NCBI RefSeq assembly: GCF_003172915.1
Contig: NZ_QGKU01000026.1
Coordinates: forward strand, 62,001-126,000
Reading direction: 5' to 3'
Source: Meridianimarinicoccus roseus
GTDB lineage: Bacteria > Pseudomonadota > Alphaproteobacteria > Rhodobacterales > Rhodobacteraceae
DNA length: 64,000 nt
Part shown: positions 34,396-43,817 of the stretch, in pieces
Numbering within the stretch: the first letter of the stretch is position 1
How the letters are laid out: every line of letters starts with the position of its first letter
Position numbers and translations under genes: made by a program
Notes under the pieces: generated by a model
Databases searched by the model: none
Seen by the model: the letters and a program-made list of their open reading frames with translations, nothing else
Told to the model about the DNA's origin: nothing

Positions 34396-34475
34396 TGGGT
34401 CGGCCCTCCGCGCTGCTCCCCTGTGCGATGTGGCCGATCCCGGCCGTGCTGTCCAGTCGCGCGTGATAGGCCGGG

Positions 34476-35102
34476 TCAGGGTGCGATGTAGCGGTCGCGC
34501 CGGTGGTTGAACGCGATCACCCCGTTCAACACCACCGCGCCGATCAGCGAAAAGATCACCACCCGTGGCGGGAACAGCGCGAAGGCCACCGCGAAGATGC
34601 ACGCGTCCACCGCCAGTTGCACGTATCCAGCGCGGAACCCGGTCCGGTCCTGCACCATCAGCGCCACCACTCCGATCCCGCCAAGGCTGCCCTTGTGCCG
34701 GAAGATCGCCAGCAGACCCAGCCCCGTCACCGCCCCGAACAGCACCACCCCGAGCAGCGGATCGAGCGCTTCGAGCCGCAGCCCTCGCGGCATCAGTTCC
34801 GTGGCCACCGACAGCCCCGTCACGCAGCCCAGAGATTTCAGGGTGAACTCCCAGCCCAGCCGCTTCTGCGCCAGCCAGTAGAACGGGATGTTGATCGCGA
34901 AGAATACCCAGCCGAACGAGATCCCCGTAACGTAGGACAGGATCAGGGCGATCCCGGCAGTCTGCCCGGTCATGAACCCCAGATAGCTCAGCAGCGTGAT
35001 CCCAAGTCCGCACAGCAGCACGCCCATGCCGAGCCCCTGCGCATCCTCCAGCGGGCTATGCGCAACGGCCTGCGGGTCTTGGGGGGGCATATGTCCGGGC
35101 AT
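34476..35102 (-). CDS. YitT-family membrane protein
   Basis: Membrane protein of 208 residues with five to six hydrophobic segments, matching YitT (DUF161) proteins: LLCGLGITLLSYLGFMTGQTAGIALILSYVTG and later RHKGSLGGIGVVALMVQD. These are thought to be small transporters of unknown substrate. Starts at ATG 35102 or 35090 are possible; neither has a strong ribosome site. A palindrome at 35210-35223 lies about 110 bases upstream. Confidence 0.82.
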   Translation of the reverse strand: MPGHMPPQDPQAVAHSPLEDAQGLGMGVLLCGLGITLLSYLGFMTGQTAGIALILSYVTGISFGWVFFAINIPFYWLAQKRLGWEFTLKSLGCVTGLSVATELMPRGLRLEALDPLLGVVLFGAVTGLGLLAIFRHKGSLGGIGVVALMVQDRTGFRAGYVQLAVDACIFAVAFALFPPRVVIFSLIGAVVLNGVIAFNHRRDRYIAP

Positions 35103-35518
35103 GGGTCTGTTCCGTCTTGGGGTCAGGTCTGTCCATGCACCGGCGGACCGGCGAAAGCGATCCCTGACGCTGCGCGCGGCGCGCGCAGCGGTGCGATGTG
35201 CCGCAGGTTTTGGCACCTGCCAAGCGCTTGGGCAGCTTGCGCGCGGCGTCAAGATCAAAGCGGTCCGCGCGCTGCGGCGGGTCAGACTGCCCGCCGCGCC
35301 CGTATCGCCACCGCCGCCGTGCCCGTCTGCGTGACCCGGAAACGGGCAGCTTAGGAGGTGCCCGTTCAAGCGCCGGGGGGCAGTGCCGCGGGACCGACAG
35401 GACCCCTGAAAGACTCCTACAGACCCGCATAGAGATTGGCGGCACTTCCGGGGCGCGGGCGATGCGGGCATGGGTTGGACGGCACGCGGGAAACGAGCCT
35501 CCGCGATGCCGCAACGGC
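35103..35518. other. 416-base gap upstream of YitT gene
   Basis: Between the YitT start and the icd stop. The only clear element is the 14-base inverted repeat TTGGCACCTGCCAA at 35210-35223, possibly an operator for the YitT gene. Open frames in the gap lack ribosome sites and overlap each other. Confidence 0.4.
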
Positions 35519-36733
35519 TCAGCCCGCCAAGGCGCGGTTGAGGTTCTCGTCCACCTTTTCGAGGAACCCCATCGTGGTCAGCCATTTCTGCTCGGGCCCG
35601 ACTAGCAGCGCGAGGTCCTTGGTCATGAAGCCGCTTTCCACCGTGTCCACGATCACCTTTTCCAGCGTGGTGGCAAAGGTTTGAAGGGCGCCGTTGCCGT
35701 CCAGCTTGGCGCGGTGCTTCAGCGCGCCGGTCCAGGCATAGATGGACGCGATGGAGTTGGTGGAGGTTTCCTTGCCCGCCTGGTGCTGACGGTAGTGACG
35801 TGTGACGGTGCCATGCGCCGCCTCTGCCTCCACAACCTGCCCGTCGGGCGTCATCAGCACCGAGGTCATCAGCCCGAGGCTGCCGAAGCCCTGCGCCACC
35901 GTGTCCGACTGCACGTCTCCGTCATAGTTCTTGCAAGCCCAGACATATCCGCCCGACCACTTCATCGCGCAGGCCACCATGTCGTCGATCAGCCGGTGTT
36001 CGTAGGTGATACCCGCGGCCTTGAACTTGTCCTCGAATTCAGCGGCAAAGACCTCGGCAAAGAGATCCTTGAAGCGCCCGTCATAGGCTTTCAGGATGGT
36101 GTTCTTGGTCGACAGGTAGACCGGCCAGCCAAGGCTGAGCCCATAGTTCATGGAGGCGCGGGCGAAGTCCCGGATCGACTCGTCAAGGTTGTACATGCCC
36201 ATCGCGACGCCGGCGGCGGGCGCGTCGAACACCTCGCGTTCGATCACCTCGCCGTCTTCGCCCACGAATTTCATCGTCAGCTTGCCGGGCCCGGGAAAGC
36301 GGAAATCGGTCGCGCGATACTGGTCCCCGAAGGCATGTCGACCGACCACGACGGGGCGGGTCCAGCCGGGCACGAGGCGCGGCACGTTGCGGCAGATGAT
36401 CGGCTGGCGGAAGATCACGCCGCCAAGGATGTTCCGGATCGTGCCGTTGGGCGAACGGTACATTCGCTTGAGGCCGAATTCCTTCACCCGGTCCTCGTCC
36501 GGCGTGATGGTCGCGCATTTGACACCCACGCCGTAGCGCTTGATCGCCTCGGCGGCATCGACCGTGATCTGGTCGTCGGTCTCGTCCCGCGCCATGATGC
36601 CGAGGTCATAATATTTCAGGTCGATATCCAGATAGGGTAGGATCAGCTTGTCCTTGATGAACTGCCAGATGATCCGGGTCATTTCATCGCCATCCAGTTC
36701 GACGACGGGGTTGTCCACCTTGATCTTGGTCAC
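35519..36733 (-). CDS. icd: NADP-dependent isocitrate dehydrogenase
   Basis: TCA-cycle enzyme making 2-oxoglutarate, CO2 and NADPH. The 404-residue protein is of the eukaryote-like homodimeric type: [18 protein letters not shown] at the N-terminus, [30 protein letters not shown] with substrate-binding Ser/Asn/Arg, and [19 protein letters not shown] chose GTG 36733 because it starts at [17 protein letters not shown] as in Rhodobacter relatives and has GGAG eight bases before; no ATG fits. Confidence 0.96.
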   Translation of the reverse strand: MTKIKVDNPVVELDGDEMTRIIWQFIKDKLILPYLDIDLKYYDLGIMARDETDDQITVDAAEAIKRYGVGVKCATITPDEDRVKEFGLKRMYRSPNGTIRNILGGVIFRQPIICRNVPRLVPGWTRPVVVGRHAFGDQYRATDFRFPGPGKLTMKFVGEDGEVIEREVFDAPAAGVAMGMYNLDESIRDFARASMNYGLSLGWPVYLSTKNTILKAYDGRFKDLFAEVFAAEFEDKFKAAGITYEHRLIDDMVACAMKWSGGYVWACKNYDGDVQSDTVAQGFGSLGLMTSVLMTPDGQVVEAEAAHGTVTRHYRQHQAGKETSTNSIASIYAWTGALKHRAKLDGNGALQTFATTLEKVIVDTVESGFMTKDLALLVGPEQKWLTTMGFLEKVDENLNRALAG

Positions 36734-36822
36734 GGGCGCGTCTCCATGTGCACGACTCGCGGTCAGCGCGGTCCCCTGCCTGATAGCGGAAGATGCTGCG
36801 CCTGCAAAGCTTGGTATGCCGT

Positions 36823-36850
36823 AGTATACAAAAAATTGCGTTGTTGTCCG
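36823..36850 (-). promoter_or_regulatory. Likely icd promoter
   Basis: On the minus strand a TATACT -10 (36823-36828) lies 16 bases from a CGGACA -35 (36845-36850) in an AT-rich patch about 90 bases before the icd GTG. The spacer contains a T6 run. Confidence 0.45.
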
Positions 36851-36902
36851 CGCACTGCCCGGGCGGGTAGCGCAATGCCCGGAAAACAGACCCGGCAGCA
36901 AA

Positions 36903-36927
36903 AAGGCCCGCCGTGAAGGCGGGCCTT
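36903..36927 (-). terminator. Rho-independent terminator of outer-membrane protein gene
   Basis: Perfect 10-bp stem AAGGCCCGCC (36903-36912) with GGCGGGCCTT (36918-36927), followed on the minus strand by a T5 run. It ends the transcript of the gene at 36980-37681. Confidence 0.9.
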
Positions 36928-36979
36928 GGCGCATCCCCGAGGGACGGGATGCACACGGGGTGGCTGTTATCAGGCGGGA

Positions 36980-37681
36980 TCAGAACCGGTAGGACACGCG
37001 CGCCGATACGGTGGTCAGCGACACATCGGTATCGGAGTTGTCGAACTCGCCGAAGTCATTGTAAAGCGCCTCGGCACCCACCGACACGTTGTCGGTCAGC
37101 AGGTATTCGGCGCCAATGCCGCCGACCCAGCCCCAATCGTTGTACCCTGACCCGGCGATGTCCGCGTCGGCATAGGCCGCGCCTGCGGTCGCGTAGACCA
37201 GAGTGTTGCCAAGGTCGTAGCCGCCTTTCAGCTTGAGACGGCCGATGCCGTTGACCTCCCCGGCATTGCGGTCGAACTGGATGTCCGAGAAGTCGTAGTC
37301 GGCTTCACCGCCATAGACGAAGTTGCCCGAGTTCAGAAGGTAGCCCGCGTGCACACCGCCGGTGGCGCCGTCGCCGTCTTCGCCGATGTTGCGCAGCGTG
37401 TTGAGCGTGTTGCTGGGCAGGTTCTCGGCCGTGTCGAGAATGCCGTTGTTGTTCACGTCGCCGTCCTGCGTCGTGTCGGTGTCAGCATAACCGTAGCCGA
37501 TCTGTGCACCGGCATACCCGCCACTCCAGCGGCTGAGCGGCGCCGTGGTGACGACCGGGGCCGGGGCCACTTCGGGTTGCGGTTGGTCAAGGCTGCCTGC
37601 GAACGCTGCAGTGGTGCCGCCAGCTGCCACGAGGGCGGTGCCGAAGGCGAGGGAAGCGAGGCGAAGCTGTTGGCTGCTCAT
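36980..37681 (-). CDS. Outer-membrane beta-barrel protein
   Basis: Porin-like small barrel of 233 residues in the Omp25/OmpA-beta group. A Sec signal peptide ends at AAFA (residue 28), a Pro-rich linker follows (QPQPEVAPAPV), then alternating strands such as WSGGYAGAQIGYGYAD, VHAGYLLNSGNFVYGGEADYD and LKGGYDLGNTLVYATAGAAYAD. It ends in Phe (VSYRF), the normal barrel-assembly signal. A 30-residue Asp/Asn-rich loop (about 70-100) is unusual. AGGAG precedes ATG 37681. Confidence 0.92.
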   Translation of the reverse strand: MSSQQLRLASLAFGTALVAAGGTTAAFAGSLDQPQPEVAPAPVVTTAPLSRWSGGYAGAQIGYGYADTDTTQDGDVNNNGILDTAENLPSNTLNTLRNIGEDGDGATGGVHAGYLLNSGNFVYGGEADYDFSDIQFDRNAGEVNGIGRLKLKGGYDLGNTLVYATAGAAYADADIAGSGYNDWGWVGGIGAEYLLTDNVSVGAEALYNDFGEFDNSDTDVSLTTVSARVSYRF

Positions 37682-37932
37682 TTCTTAGTCTCCTGTGTTC
37701 TGCGAGGCGGACCGGATCGGCCCGTCCACGAGGGGGCAACTAAGTGCGACGTGGTGGCGAAAAAGGCCGGACACGCGACTGTGAGCGATCGAGTCGGAAT
37801 TTTCTTTTTCTTACGTGAGGTTATCAGCGGTTCTTCGCGCAAACCGGCGGGATCTGGCGCATCTTGGCCGATAACGGGCGGCATTTGGGGTTCCTACTTG
37901 ACCGGCCGTGCGCCCAACGGGCTGCGCGGCGG

Positions 37933-38523
37933 TCAGTCGGCGGTGAAAAAGGGCAGGATGCGCGCACGCACACGTTGCCAAAGCACCGGCGCGCCGCGCG
38001 CGGCGGGTTTGCCGACCCGCGCGTCGATATGGTCCAGAGTGACGGCATAGTCGGTCCAGCTGCCCCCGCCGGAGGCCATGTTCAGCAAGGGCGGCTGGCA
38101 CCGGTCCAGCGCCTTGGCGAAGCGGGCATCGGCGGTTTCCGCGGCTTCGAACTCTTCCCAAAGCGCCCGCAGGTGCGCTGCCTGGTCGTCCGGCAGAAGG
38201 CCGAACAGACGGTCGGCGGCGCGCGCCTCCGCCTCGGCCTGATCGGTGCTGCCCGCGCCCGCCCCATGGATCGGTGTGTCGCCCGCGTCGATTTCCACGA
38301 TGTCGTGGATCAGCAGCATCCGGATGACCCGGTCGATGGACACGCCCGGTTCGGCCTGGTCGGCCAGCACAAGCGCGAACATCGCAAGGTGCCAGGAATG
38401 TTCGCCCGAGTTCTCCTTGCGCGTCCCGTCGGCGATGGGCGAAGCGCGGGTGATCGTCTTGAGCTTGTCGATCTCCACAAGGAAATCGAGTTGCCGGTCG
38501 AGACGGTCGGGGAGCCCGGTCAT
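37933..38523 (-). CDS. HD-domain hydrolase (YfbR-like nucleotidase)
   Basis: Encodes 196 residues. HD-domain metal motifs are visible: His in ENSGEHSWHLAMFA and His-Asp in LLIHDIVEIDAGDTP, then a later Asp near TLDHIDAR. Relatives are 5'-deoxynucleotidases (YfbR/YGK1-type). ATG 38523 shares one base with the upstream hydrolase stop, so they are cotranscribed. The substrate is inferred from family only. Confidence 0.88.
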   Translation of the reverse strand: MTGLPDRLDRQLDFLVEIDKLKTITRASPIADGTRKENSGEHSWHLAMFALVLADQAEPGVSIDRVIRMLLIHDIVEIDAGDTPIHGAGAGSTDQAEAEARAADRLFGLLPDDQAAHLRALWEEFEAAETADARFAKALDRCQPPLLNMASGGGSWTDYAVTLDHIDARVGKPAARGAPVLWQRVRARILPFFTAD

Positions 38524-39176
38524 CAGCGTGTCGATTCGGTGAGCCGTTGCTTCACATATCCCGATACGCTGTCGATCATCGTGTCCATGTGCGGTTCTTC
38601 GAAGAAATGTCCCGCGCCGTCAATTTCCTGATGCGTGATCGTGATGCCGCGCTGTTCGTGCAGCTTGCCGACCAGCGTACGAGTGTCCGCAGGCGGCGCG
38701 ACCCGGTCGGAGGTGCCGTTGATGATCAGCCCAGAGGACGGGCACGGAGCGAGGAACGAGAAGTCGTACATGTTGGCGGGCGGCGCGACGGAGATGAATC
38801 CGGTGATCTCCGGGCGCCGCATTAGAAGCTGCATCCCGATCCAAGCGCCGAAGGAGAAGCCCGCGACCCAGCAATGCTTGGAATTCTGGTTCATCGATTG
38901 CAGGTAATCCAGAGCCGAGGCCGCGTCGGACAACTCTCCGATGCCCTGGTCGTATTCGCCCTGGCTGCGCCCCACGCCGCGGAAATTGAACCGCATCACC
39001 GTGAAACCCATGTTGAAAAAGGCATAGTGCAAGTTGTACACGACGCGATTGTTCATCGTGCCGCCGAATTGCGGGTGTGGATGCAGCACGATCGCGATCG
39101 GCGCGTCCTTGGTTTTCTGCGGATGGTATCGGCCTTCAAGTCGGCCCTCGGGGCCGGGAAAGATAACCTCGGGCAT
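38523..39176 (-). CDS. Alpha/beta hydrolase
   Basis: Alpha/beta-fold hydrolase of 217 residues. Nucleophile elbow GFSFGAW, acidic residue in NGTSDRVAPP and His in DGAGHFFEEP complete a catalytic triad; the oxyanion strand HPHPQFGGTMNNRVV is typical of the DUF-like small hydrolases related to YhjG/CocE-like esterases. Specific substrate unknown. It runs away from iscR, with the divergent region 39177-39335 holding an Irr-box-like palindrome. Confidence 0.87.
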   Translation of the reverse strand: MPEVIFPGPEGRLEGRYHPQKTKDAPIAIVLHPHPQFGGTMNNRVVYNLHYAFFNMGFTVMRFNFRGVGRSQGEYDQGIGELSDAASALDYLQSMNQNSKHCWVAGFSFGAWIGMQLLMRRPEITGFISVAPPANMYDFSFLAPCPSSGLIINGTSDRVAPPADTRTLVGKLHEQRGITITHQEIDGAGHFFEEPHMDTMIDSVSGYVKQRLTESTR

Positions 39177-39235
39177 GGGTGCGCGGACTTCCTTGGCGGG
39201 GTGCCGACCACGGTTGACGGGGGCGTGGGGGCACT

Positions 39236-39250
39236 TTAGAACTGTTCTAA
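39236..39250. promoter_or_regulatory. Irr/ICE-like palindrome upstream of iscR
   Basis: TTAGAACTGTTCTAA is a perfect 7-1-7 inverted repeat in a GC-rich background, 86 bases before the iscR start. It matches the TTAGAA-N3-TTCTAA form I recall for the iron control element bound by Irr in alphaproteobacteria. The divergent alpha/beta hydrolase starts 60 bases away on the other side. Confidence 0.7.
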
Positions 39251-39335
39251 TCTTTTTCGTCGGACTCGATTTGGCGAGGATATCGACCTAACCATCTGCC
39301 GTGAATTGGTCAATGGCACCTGCGAGGACGGGACG

Positions 39336-39794
39336 ATGAAACTCAGCACGAAGGGCCGCTATGCGATGGTCGCGTTGACGGATCTGGCTTTGCAGCCTGC
39401 CGACGCGCTGGTCACCCTGAACGAGATTTCGCGTCGGCAGTCGATTTCGCTGGCCTATCTGGAACAGCTTTTCGTCAAGTTGCGGCGTGCCGGGCTGGTG
39501 GAATCGGTGCGTGGGCCGGGCGGCGGCTACCGTCTGGCACGGCCTGCGTCCGACATCCGGGTGTCGGACATCCTGGGTGCGGTGGACGAGACGGTCAGTG
39601 CCATGCACAAGGGCGCGGCGGTGTCGGGCGGGCTTTCCGGCAGCAAGGCGCAAAGCCTGACCAACCGGCTTTGGGAGGGGTTCAGCGCGCATGTCTACGT
39701 GTTCCTGCACCAGACCCGGCTGTCGGACGTGACGGGCAACGCGCTGGCGCCGTGCCCTGCGGTCCCGTCGCTGCTGAACTTCGTGGATGAATGA
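39336..39794 (+). CDS. iscR: Rrf2-family regulator IscR, Cys-poor type
   Basis: Transcription regulator of 152 residues heading the suf operon. The N-terminal winged helix (MKLSTKGRYAMVALTDLAL, ISLAYLEQLFVKLRRAGLVESVRGPGGGYRLAR) is canonical. The three clustered Cys that hold the cluster in E. coli IscR are missing (the region reads MHKGAAVSGGLSGSKAQSL); the only Cys is in APCPAVP near the end. This agrees with Rhodobacter IscR as I recall it, which binds its cluster by another ligation. Start ATG 39336 was chosen over 39306 because of the family start and GAGGACGG site. Confidence 0.92.
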   Translation: MKLSTKGRYAMVALTDLALQPADALVTLNEISRRQSISLAYLEQLFVKLRRAGLVESVRGPGGGYRLARPASDIRVSDILGAVDETVSAMHKGAAVSGGLSGSKAQSLTNRLWEGFSAHVYVFLHQTRLSDVTGNALAPCPAVPSLLNFVDE

Positions 39795-40843
39795 TGGCGC
39801 GGTCGCGGGTCTACCTGGACTGGAATGCGACCGCGCCTCTGCGGCCTGAAGCCCGCGCAGCGATGATCGCGGCGATGGACGTGGTCGGCAACCCGTCCAG
39901 CGTCCACGCCGAGGGGCGGGCCGCCACGGCGCTGAAGGAACGCGCCCGCGCGCAAGTGGCCGAGGCGTTCGGCGCGCAGGCGGCGGATATCGTGTTCACC
40001 TCGGGTGCGACCGAGGCCGCTGCTTTGGGGCTGGCGGGGCGCGGGCTGCACGGGGCGGCGGTGGAACATGACGCTGTGCTGGGCTGGATCGACGCTGATC
40101 TGCCCGTTGATGAAGCGGGGCGTGTCGTGGTGCAGGACCCCGCGCAAAGCGTGCTGCAGTCGGCCAACAGCGAAACCGGCGTGGTGCAGGATCTGCCCGA
40201 GGGGCTGGCGCTGGTGGATTTCACGCAGAGCTTCGGCAAGCTGCCGGTCGCCTTCGACTGGTCGGGCGCACAGATGGGCCTCGTTTCGGCGCATAAACTG
40301 GGCGGGCCCAAGGGCATCGGCGCGCTCGTGCTGCGGCGCGGGCTGGACGTGACGGCGCGGATCACCGGAGGCGGGCAGGAGATGGGTCGCCGGTCGGGGA
40401 CAGAGAACCTGGTCGGGATCGCGGGTTTCGGGGCTGCCGCCGAAGCCGCCGCGCGCGAGCTTGCCGATGGTGTCTGGGAAAAAGTGGCCGAGATTAGAAA
40501 TATTCTAAGTTTGGCGTTGGAAGCTGCGTCAAACGAGACTATTTTTGTCGGGAACACCGGGCCGCGTTTGCCCAACACCGTTTGCGTGATCGCGCCCGGC
40601 TGGAAGGGCGAAACACAGGTCATGTCGATGGACCTTGCGGGGTTCGCGGTGTCGGCCGGGTCGGCTTGTTCGTCCGGCAAGCTGCGCGAAAGTCGCGTGC
40701 TGCGGGCGATGGGGTTCGATCCGGCGCTGTCGGCGTCGGCGCTGCGTGTTTCGATCGGCCCGGACACCGGGCGCGAGGACGTTCTGCGCTTCGCCGAGGC
40801 CTGGGGCAAGGCATACGCCAAGGCGCGGGCTCGGGCGGCCTAA
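39791..40843 (+). CDS. Cysteine desulfurase, IscS/NifS-like
   Basis: PLP enzyme of 350 residues giving sulfur from cysteine as a persulfide. Seen: YLDWNATAPLRPEA, ATEAAALGLAGRG, PLP Lys in LVSAHKLGGPKGIGA, and catalytic Cys in SAGSACSSGKLRES. Start ATG 39791 overlaps the iscR stop. The stretch 40493-40550 is unusually AT-rich with rare codons (AGA, AAT, ATT, CTA, AGT), because it contains an Irr-box-like palindrome and a likely promoter. It is shorter than IscS (about 400) but normal for this operon's group. Confidence 0.92.
   Translation: MMARSRVYLDWNATAPLRPEARAAMIAAMDVVGNPSSVHAEGRAATALKERARAQVAEAFGAQAADIVFTSGATEAAALGLAGRGLHGAAVEHDAVLGWIDADLPVDEAGRVVVQDPAQSVLQSANSETGVVQDLPEGLALVDFTQSFGKLPVAFDWSGAQMGLVSAHKLGGPKGIGALVLRRGLDVTARITGGGQEMGRRSGTENLVGIAGFGAAAEAAARELADGVWEKVAEIRNILSLALEAASNETIFVGNTGPRLPNTVCVIAPGWKGETQVMSMDLAGFAVSAGSACSSGKLRESRVLRAMGFDPALSASALRVSIGPDTGREDVLRFAEAWGKAYAKARARAA
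40494..40508. promoter_or_regulatory. Second Irr/ICE-like palindrome, inside desulfurase gene
   Basis: TTAGAA-ATA-TTCTAA at 40494-40508 has the same 6-3-6 form as the site before iscR. It lies in coding sequence, about 445 bases before sufB, directly upstream of a promoter-like pair. Confidence 0.7.
40517..40545 (+). promoter_or_regulatory. Putative internal promoter for sufB
   Basis: TTGGAA at 40517-40522, 17-base spacer, TATTTT at 40540-40545, immediately after the palindrome and within the AT-rich coding patch. It could give iron-regulated expression of sufBCD and sufS independent of iscR. Confidence 0.45.
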
Positions 40844-40952
40844 GGCCGGGCGGAATGGAACAAGCGGCGCGCAGGGGCGGGCCGACAACGACACGTTCGA
40901 GGGCGTGCAACAGGAATAGCGCCCGACACGGCGCGGCAGAGAGGGAAGTGCA

Positions 40953-42476
40953 ATGGCTGCTTTGGACAACACCGAAGTCCGCGACGGGGTGGACCGGGAA
41001 ACCGTGGAAACCGTCCAGGCCATGGGCGGCAAGTACAAGTACGGATGGGAAACCGAGATCGAAATGGATTACGCCCCCAAAGGCGTGAACCCCGATATCG
41101 TCAAGCTTATTTCAAGCAAGAACGAAGAACCCGAGTGGATGACCGAATGGCGTCTGGCGGCCTATGAACGGTGGGCGCAACTCGACGAGCCGACCTGGGC
41201 GATGGTGCATTACCCGCCGATCGACTACCAGGATCAGTACTATTACGCCCGGCCCAAAAGCATGGACGTCAAGCCCAAGTCACTGGACGAGGTCGATCCC
41301 AAGCTGCTGGCGACCTACGAGAAGCTGGGCATACCGCTGAAGGAGCAGATGATCCTCGCCGGCGTCGAGGGCGCCGAGGATGCACCCGCGGAAGGCCGCA
41401 AGGTCGCGGTGGATGCCGTGTTCGACAGCGTGTCGGTCGGCACGACCTTCCAGGCCGAACTGAAGAAGGCGGGCGTCATATTCTGTTCCATCTCGGAGGC
41501 GATCCGCGAGCATCCGGAGCTTGTGAAGAAGTACCTCGGGTCGGTCGTGCCGGTGTCGGACAACTATTTCGCGACGCTCAACTCTGCCGTGTTCTCGGAC
41601 GGTTCGTTCGTTTACGTGCCGCCCGGCGTGCGCTGCCCGATGGAGCTGTCGACCTATTTCCGGATCAACGCCGAGAATACAGGCCAGTTCGAGCGGACGC
41701 TCATCATCGCCGACAAGGGCAGCTACGTGAGCTACCTCGAAGGCTGCACGGCGCCCAGCCGCGACACCACACAGCTTCATGCGGCCGTGGTCGAGATCGT
41801 GGCACTGGAAGATGCCGAGGTGAAGTATTCGACCGTGCAGAACTGGTTCCCCGGCGATGAGAACGGCAAGGGCGGCATCTTCAACTTCGTGACCAAGCGC
41901 GCCGATTGCCGCGGCGACCGGTCCAAGGTGATGTGGACGCAGGTGGAAACCGGCTCCGCCGTGACGTGGAAGTACCCGTCCTGCATCCTGCGCGGGGAGG
42001 AAAGCCAGGGCGAGTTCTATTCCATCGCCATCACCAACAACTACCAGCAAGCCGATACCGGCACGAAGATGGTGCATCTGGGCAAGAACACCAAGTCGCG
42101 CATCGTGTCCAAGGGGATCAGTGCGGGCAAGGCGCAGAACACCTATCGCGGGCTGGTCTCGATGCATCCCAAGGCGAAGAACAGCCGCAACTACACGCAG
42201 TGCGACAGCCTGCTGATCGGGTCCGAATGCGGCGCGCATACGGTTCCCTATATCGAGGTGCGCAACAATTCGTCCCGCGTCGAACACGAGGCGACCACGT
42301 CGAAGGTGGATGATGATCAGCTCTTCTATTGCCGCCAGCGCGGCATGGACGAGGAAGAGGCGGTGGCGCTCGTGGTGAATGGCTTCTGCCGCGACGTGCT
42401 GCAGGCCCTGCCGATGGAGTTCGCCATGGAAGCGCAGCAGCTTGTGGCGATTTCTTTGGAAGGCTCGGTGGGCTGA
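40953..42476 (+). CDS. sufB: Fe-S scaffold protein SufB
   Basis: Scaffold subunit of the SufBCD complex, 507 residues. Visible family motifs include [69 protein letters not shown] and the C-terminal [23 protein letters not shown], with the Cys thought to help build the cluster. GAGGGAAG precedes ATG 40953. A 110-base spacer separates it from the desulfurase. Confidence 0.97.
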   Translation: MAALDNTEVRDGVDRETVETVQAMGGKYKYGWETEIEMDYAPKGVNPDIVKLISSKNEEPEWMTEWRLAAYERWAQLDEPTWAMVHYPPIDYQDQYYYARPKSMDVKPKSLDEVDPKLLATYEKLGIPLKEQMILAGVEGAEDAPAEGRKVAVDAVFDSVSVGTTFQAELKKAGVIFCSISEAIREHPELVKKYLGSVVPVSDNYFATLNSAVFSDGSFVYVPPGVRCPMELSTYFRINAENTGQFERTLIIADKGSYVSYLEGCTAPSRDTTQLHAAVVEIVALEDAEVKYSTVQNWFPGDENGKGGIFNFVTKRADCRGDRSKVMWTQVETGSAVTWKYPSCILRGEESQGEFYSIAITNNYQQADTGTKMVHLGKNTKSRIVSKGISAGKAQNTYRGLVSMHPKAKNSRNYTQCDSLLIGSECGAHTVPYIEVRNNSSRVEHEATTSKVDDDQLFYCRQRGMDEEEAVALVVNGFCRDVLQALPMEFAMEAQQLVAISLEGSVG

Positions 42477-42483
42477 CGCCGCC

Positions 42484-42711
42484 GTGTCGCTGCGCGCTGC
42501 CCTTGCTGCCGCATCGCTGACGGGCCTGTTTTGCGCGGCCTTCGTCCTGGTGGCGCGTTTCGTGGGGCCGCTTCTTCCGGCCTTGCCGGTGGTGGCATTC
42601 AGCTTCGTGTCAGGCTTTCTGGGAAGCCTGTTTGCAAGCTACGTGCTGCGTCGTCGCCCGGCCGAAAGGGGGGCGCAGGACAGCGGCGAAATCGGGAGAC
42701 GCAAGTCATGA
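42484..42711 (+). CDS. Small membrane protein in suf operon
   Basis: About 75 residues from GTG 42484: two hydrophobic segments (about 5-28 and 32-53) and a basic, hydrophilic tail. The stop overlaps the next ATG, so it is part of the operon. Family not recognised. Confidence 0.62.
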   Translation: MSLRAALAAASLTGLFCAAFVLVARFVGPLLPALPVVAFSFVSGFLGSLFASYVLRRRPAERGAQDSGEIGRRKS

Positions 42712-43019
42712 TCGTGACCACCACACCGTCGGTCGAAGGGCGCCGGATCACTGTCTATCACGGCATCGTCGTGGGCGAGGCGATCCTTGGTGCCAACGTA
42801 TTCCGCGACGTTTTCGCCGGGATCACGGACATTCTGGGCGGCCGGTCGGGTGCCTACGAAGAAAGCTTGGGCGAAGCCCGTGCCACCGCCCTGCGCGAAA
42901 TGGAACAGCATGCGCGCGAGCTTGGCGGCAATGCCGTTGTCGGGGTCGATCTGGACTACGAGGTTATCAACAACATGCTGATGGTGTCTGCCTCGGGCAC
43001 CGCCGTCACGCTGGACTGA
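42708..43019 (+). CDS. YbjQ-family (UPF0145) putative heavy-metal-binding protein
   Basis: Encodes 103 residues matching Ybj[30 protein letters not shown] near the start, then [29 protein letters not shown], a pentamer-forming fold in solved relatives. Function is unknown; a metal-binding role has been proposed for the family. It overlaps the small membrane gene by ATGA and sits between sufB and sufC, so a role in cluster assembly or metal handling is plausible (inference). Confidence 0.88.
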   Translation: MIVTTTPSVEGRRITVYHGIVVGEAILGANVFRDVFAGITDILGGRSGAYEESLGEARATALREMEQHARELGGNAVVGVDLDYEVINNMLMVSASGTAVTLD

Positions 43020-43061
43020 ACGCCGCCTGAGGGTGTGCGAATACATTGAACGGGAAAGAAA

Positions 43062-43816
<755 letters not shown>

Positions 43817-43817
<1 letters not shown>

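Noticed and set aside
13735-35420. Shared 13-14-base string (GTAGGAGTCTTTC) at about 13738 and, reversed, at about 35406
   Set aside because: Matches of this length are expected by chance between positions of a 64-kb sequence, and the 11-bp ladder is not repeated at the second site.
35056-35514. Minus-strand frame of 152 codons in the gap before YitT
   Set aside because: Arg/Pro-rich translation without domain character, no ribosome site, overlaps the YitT start.
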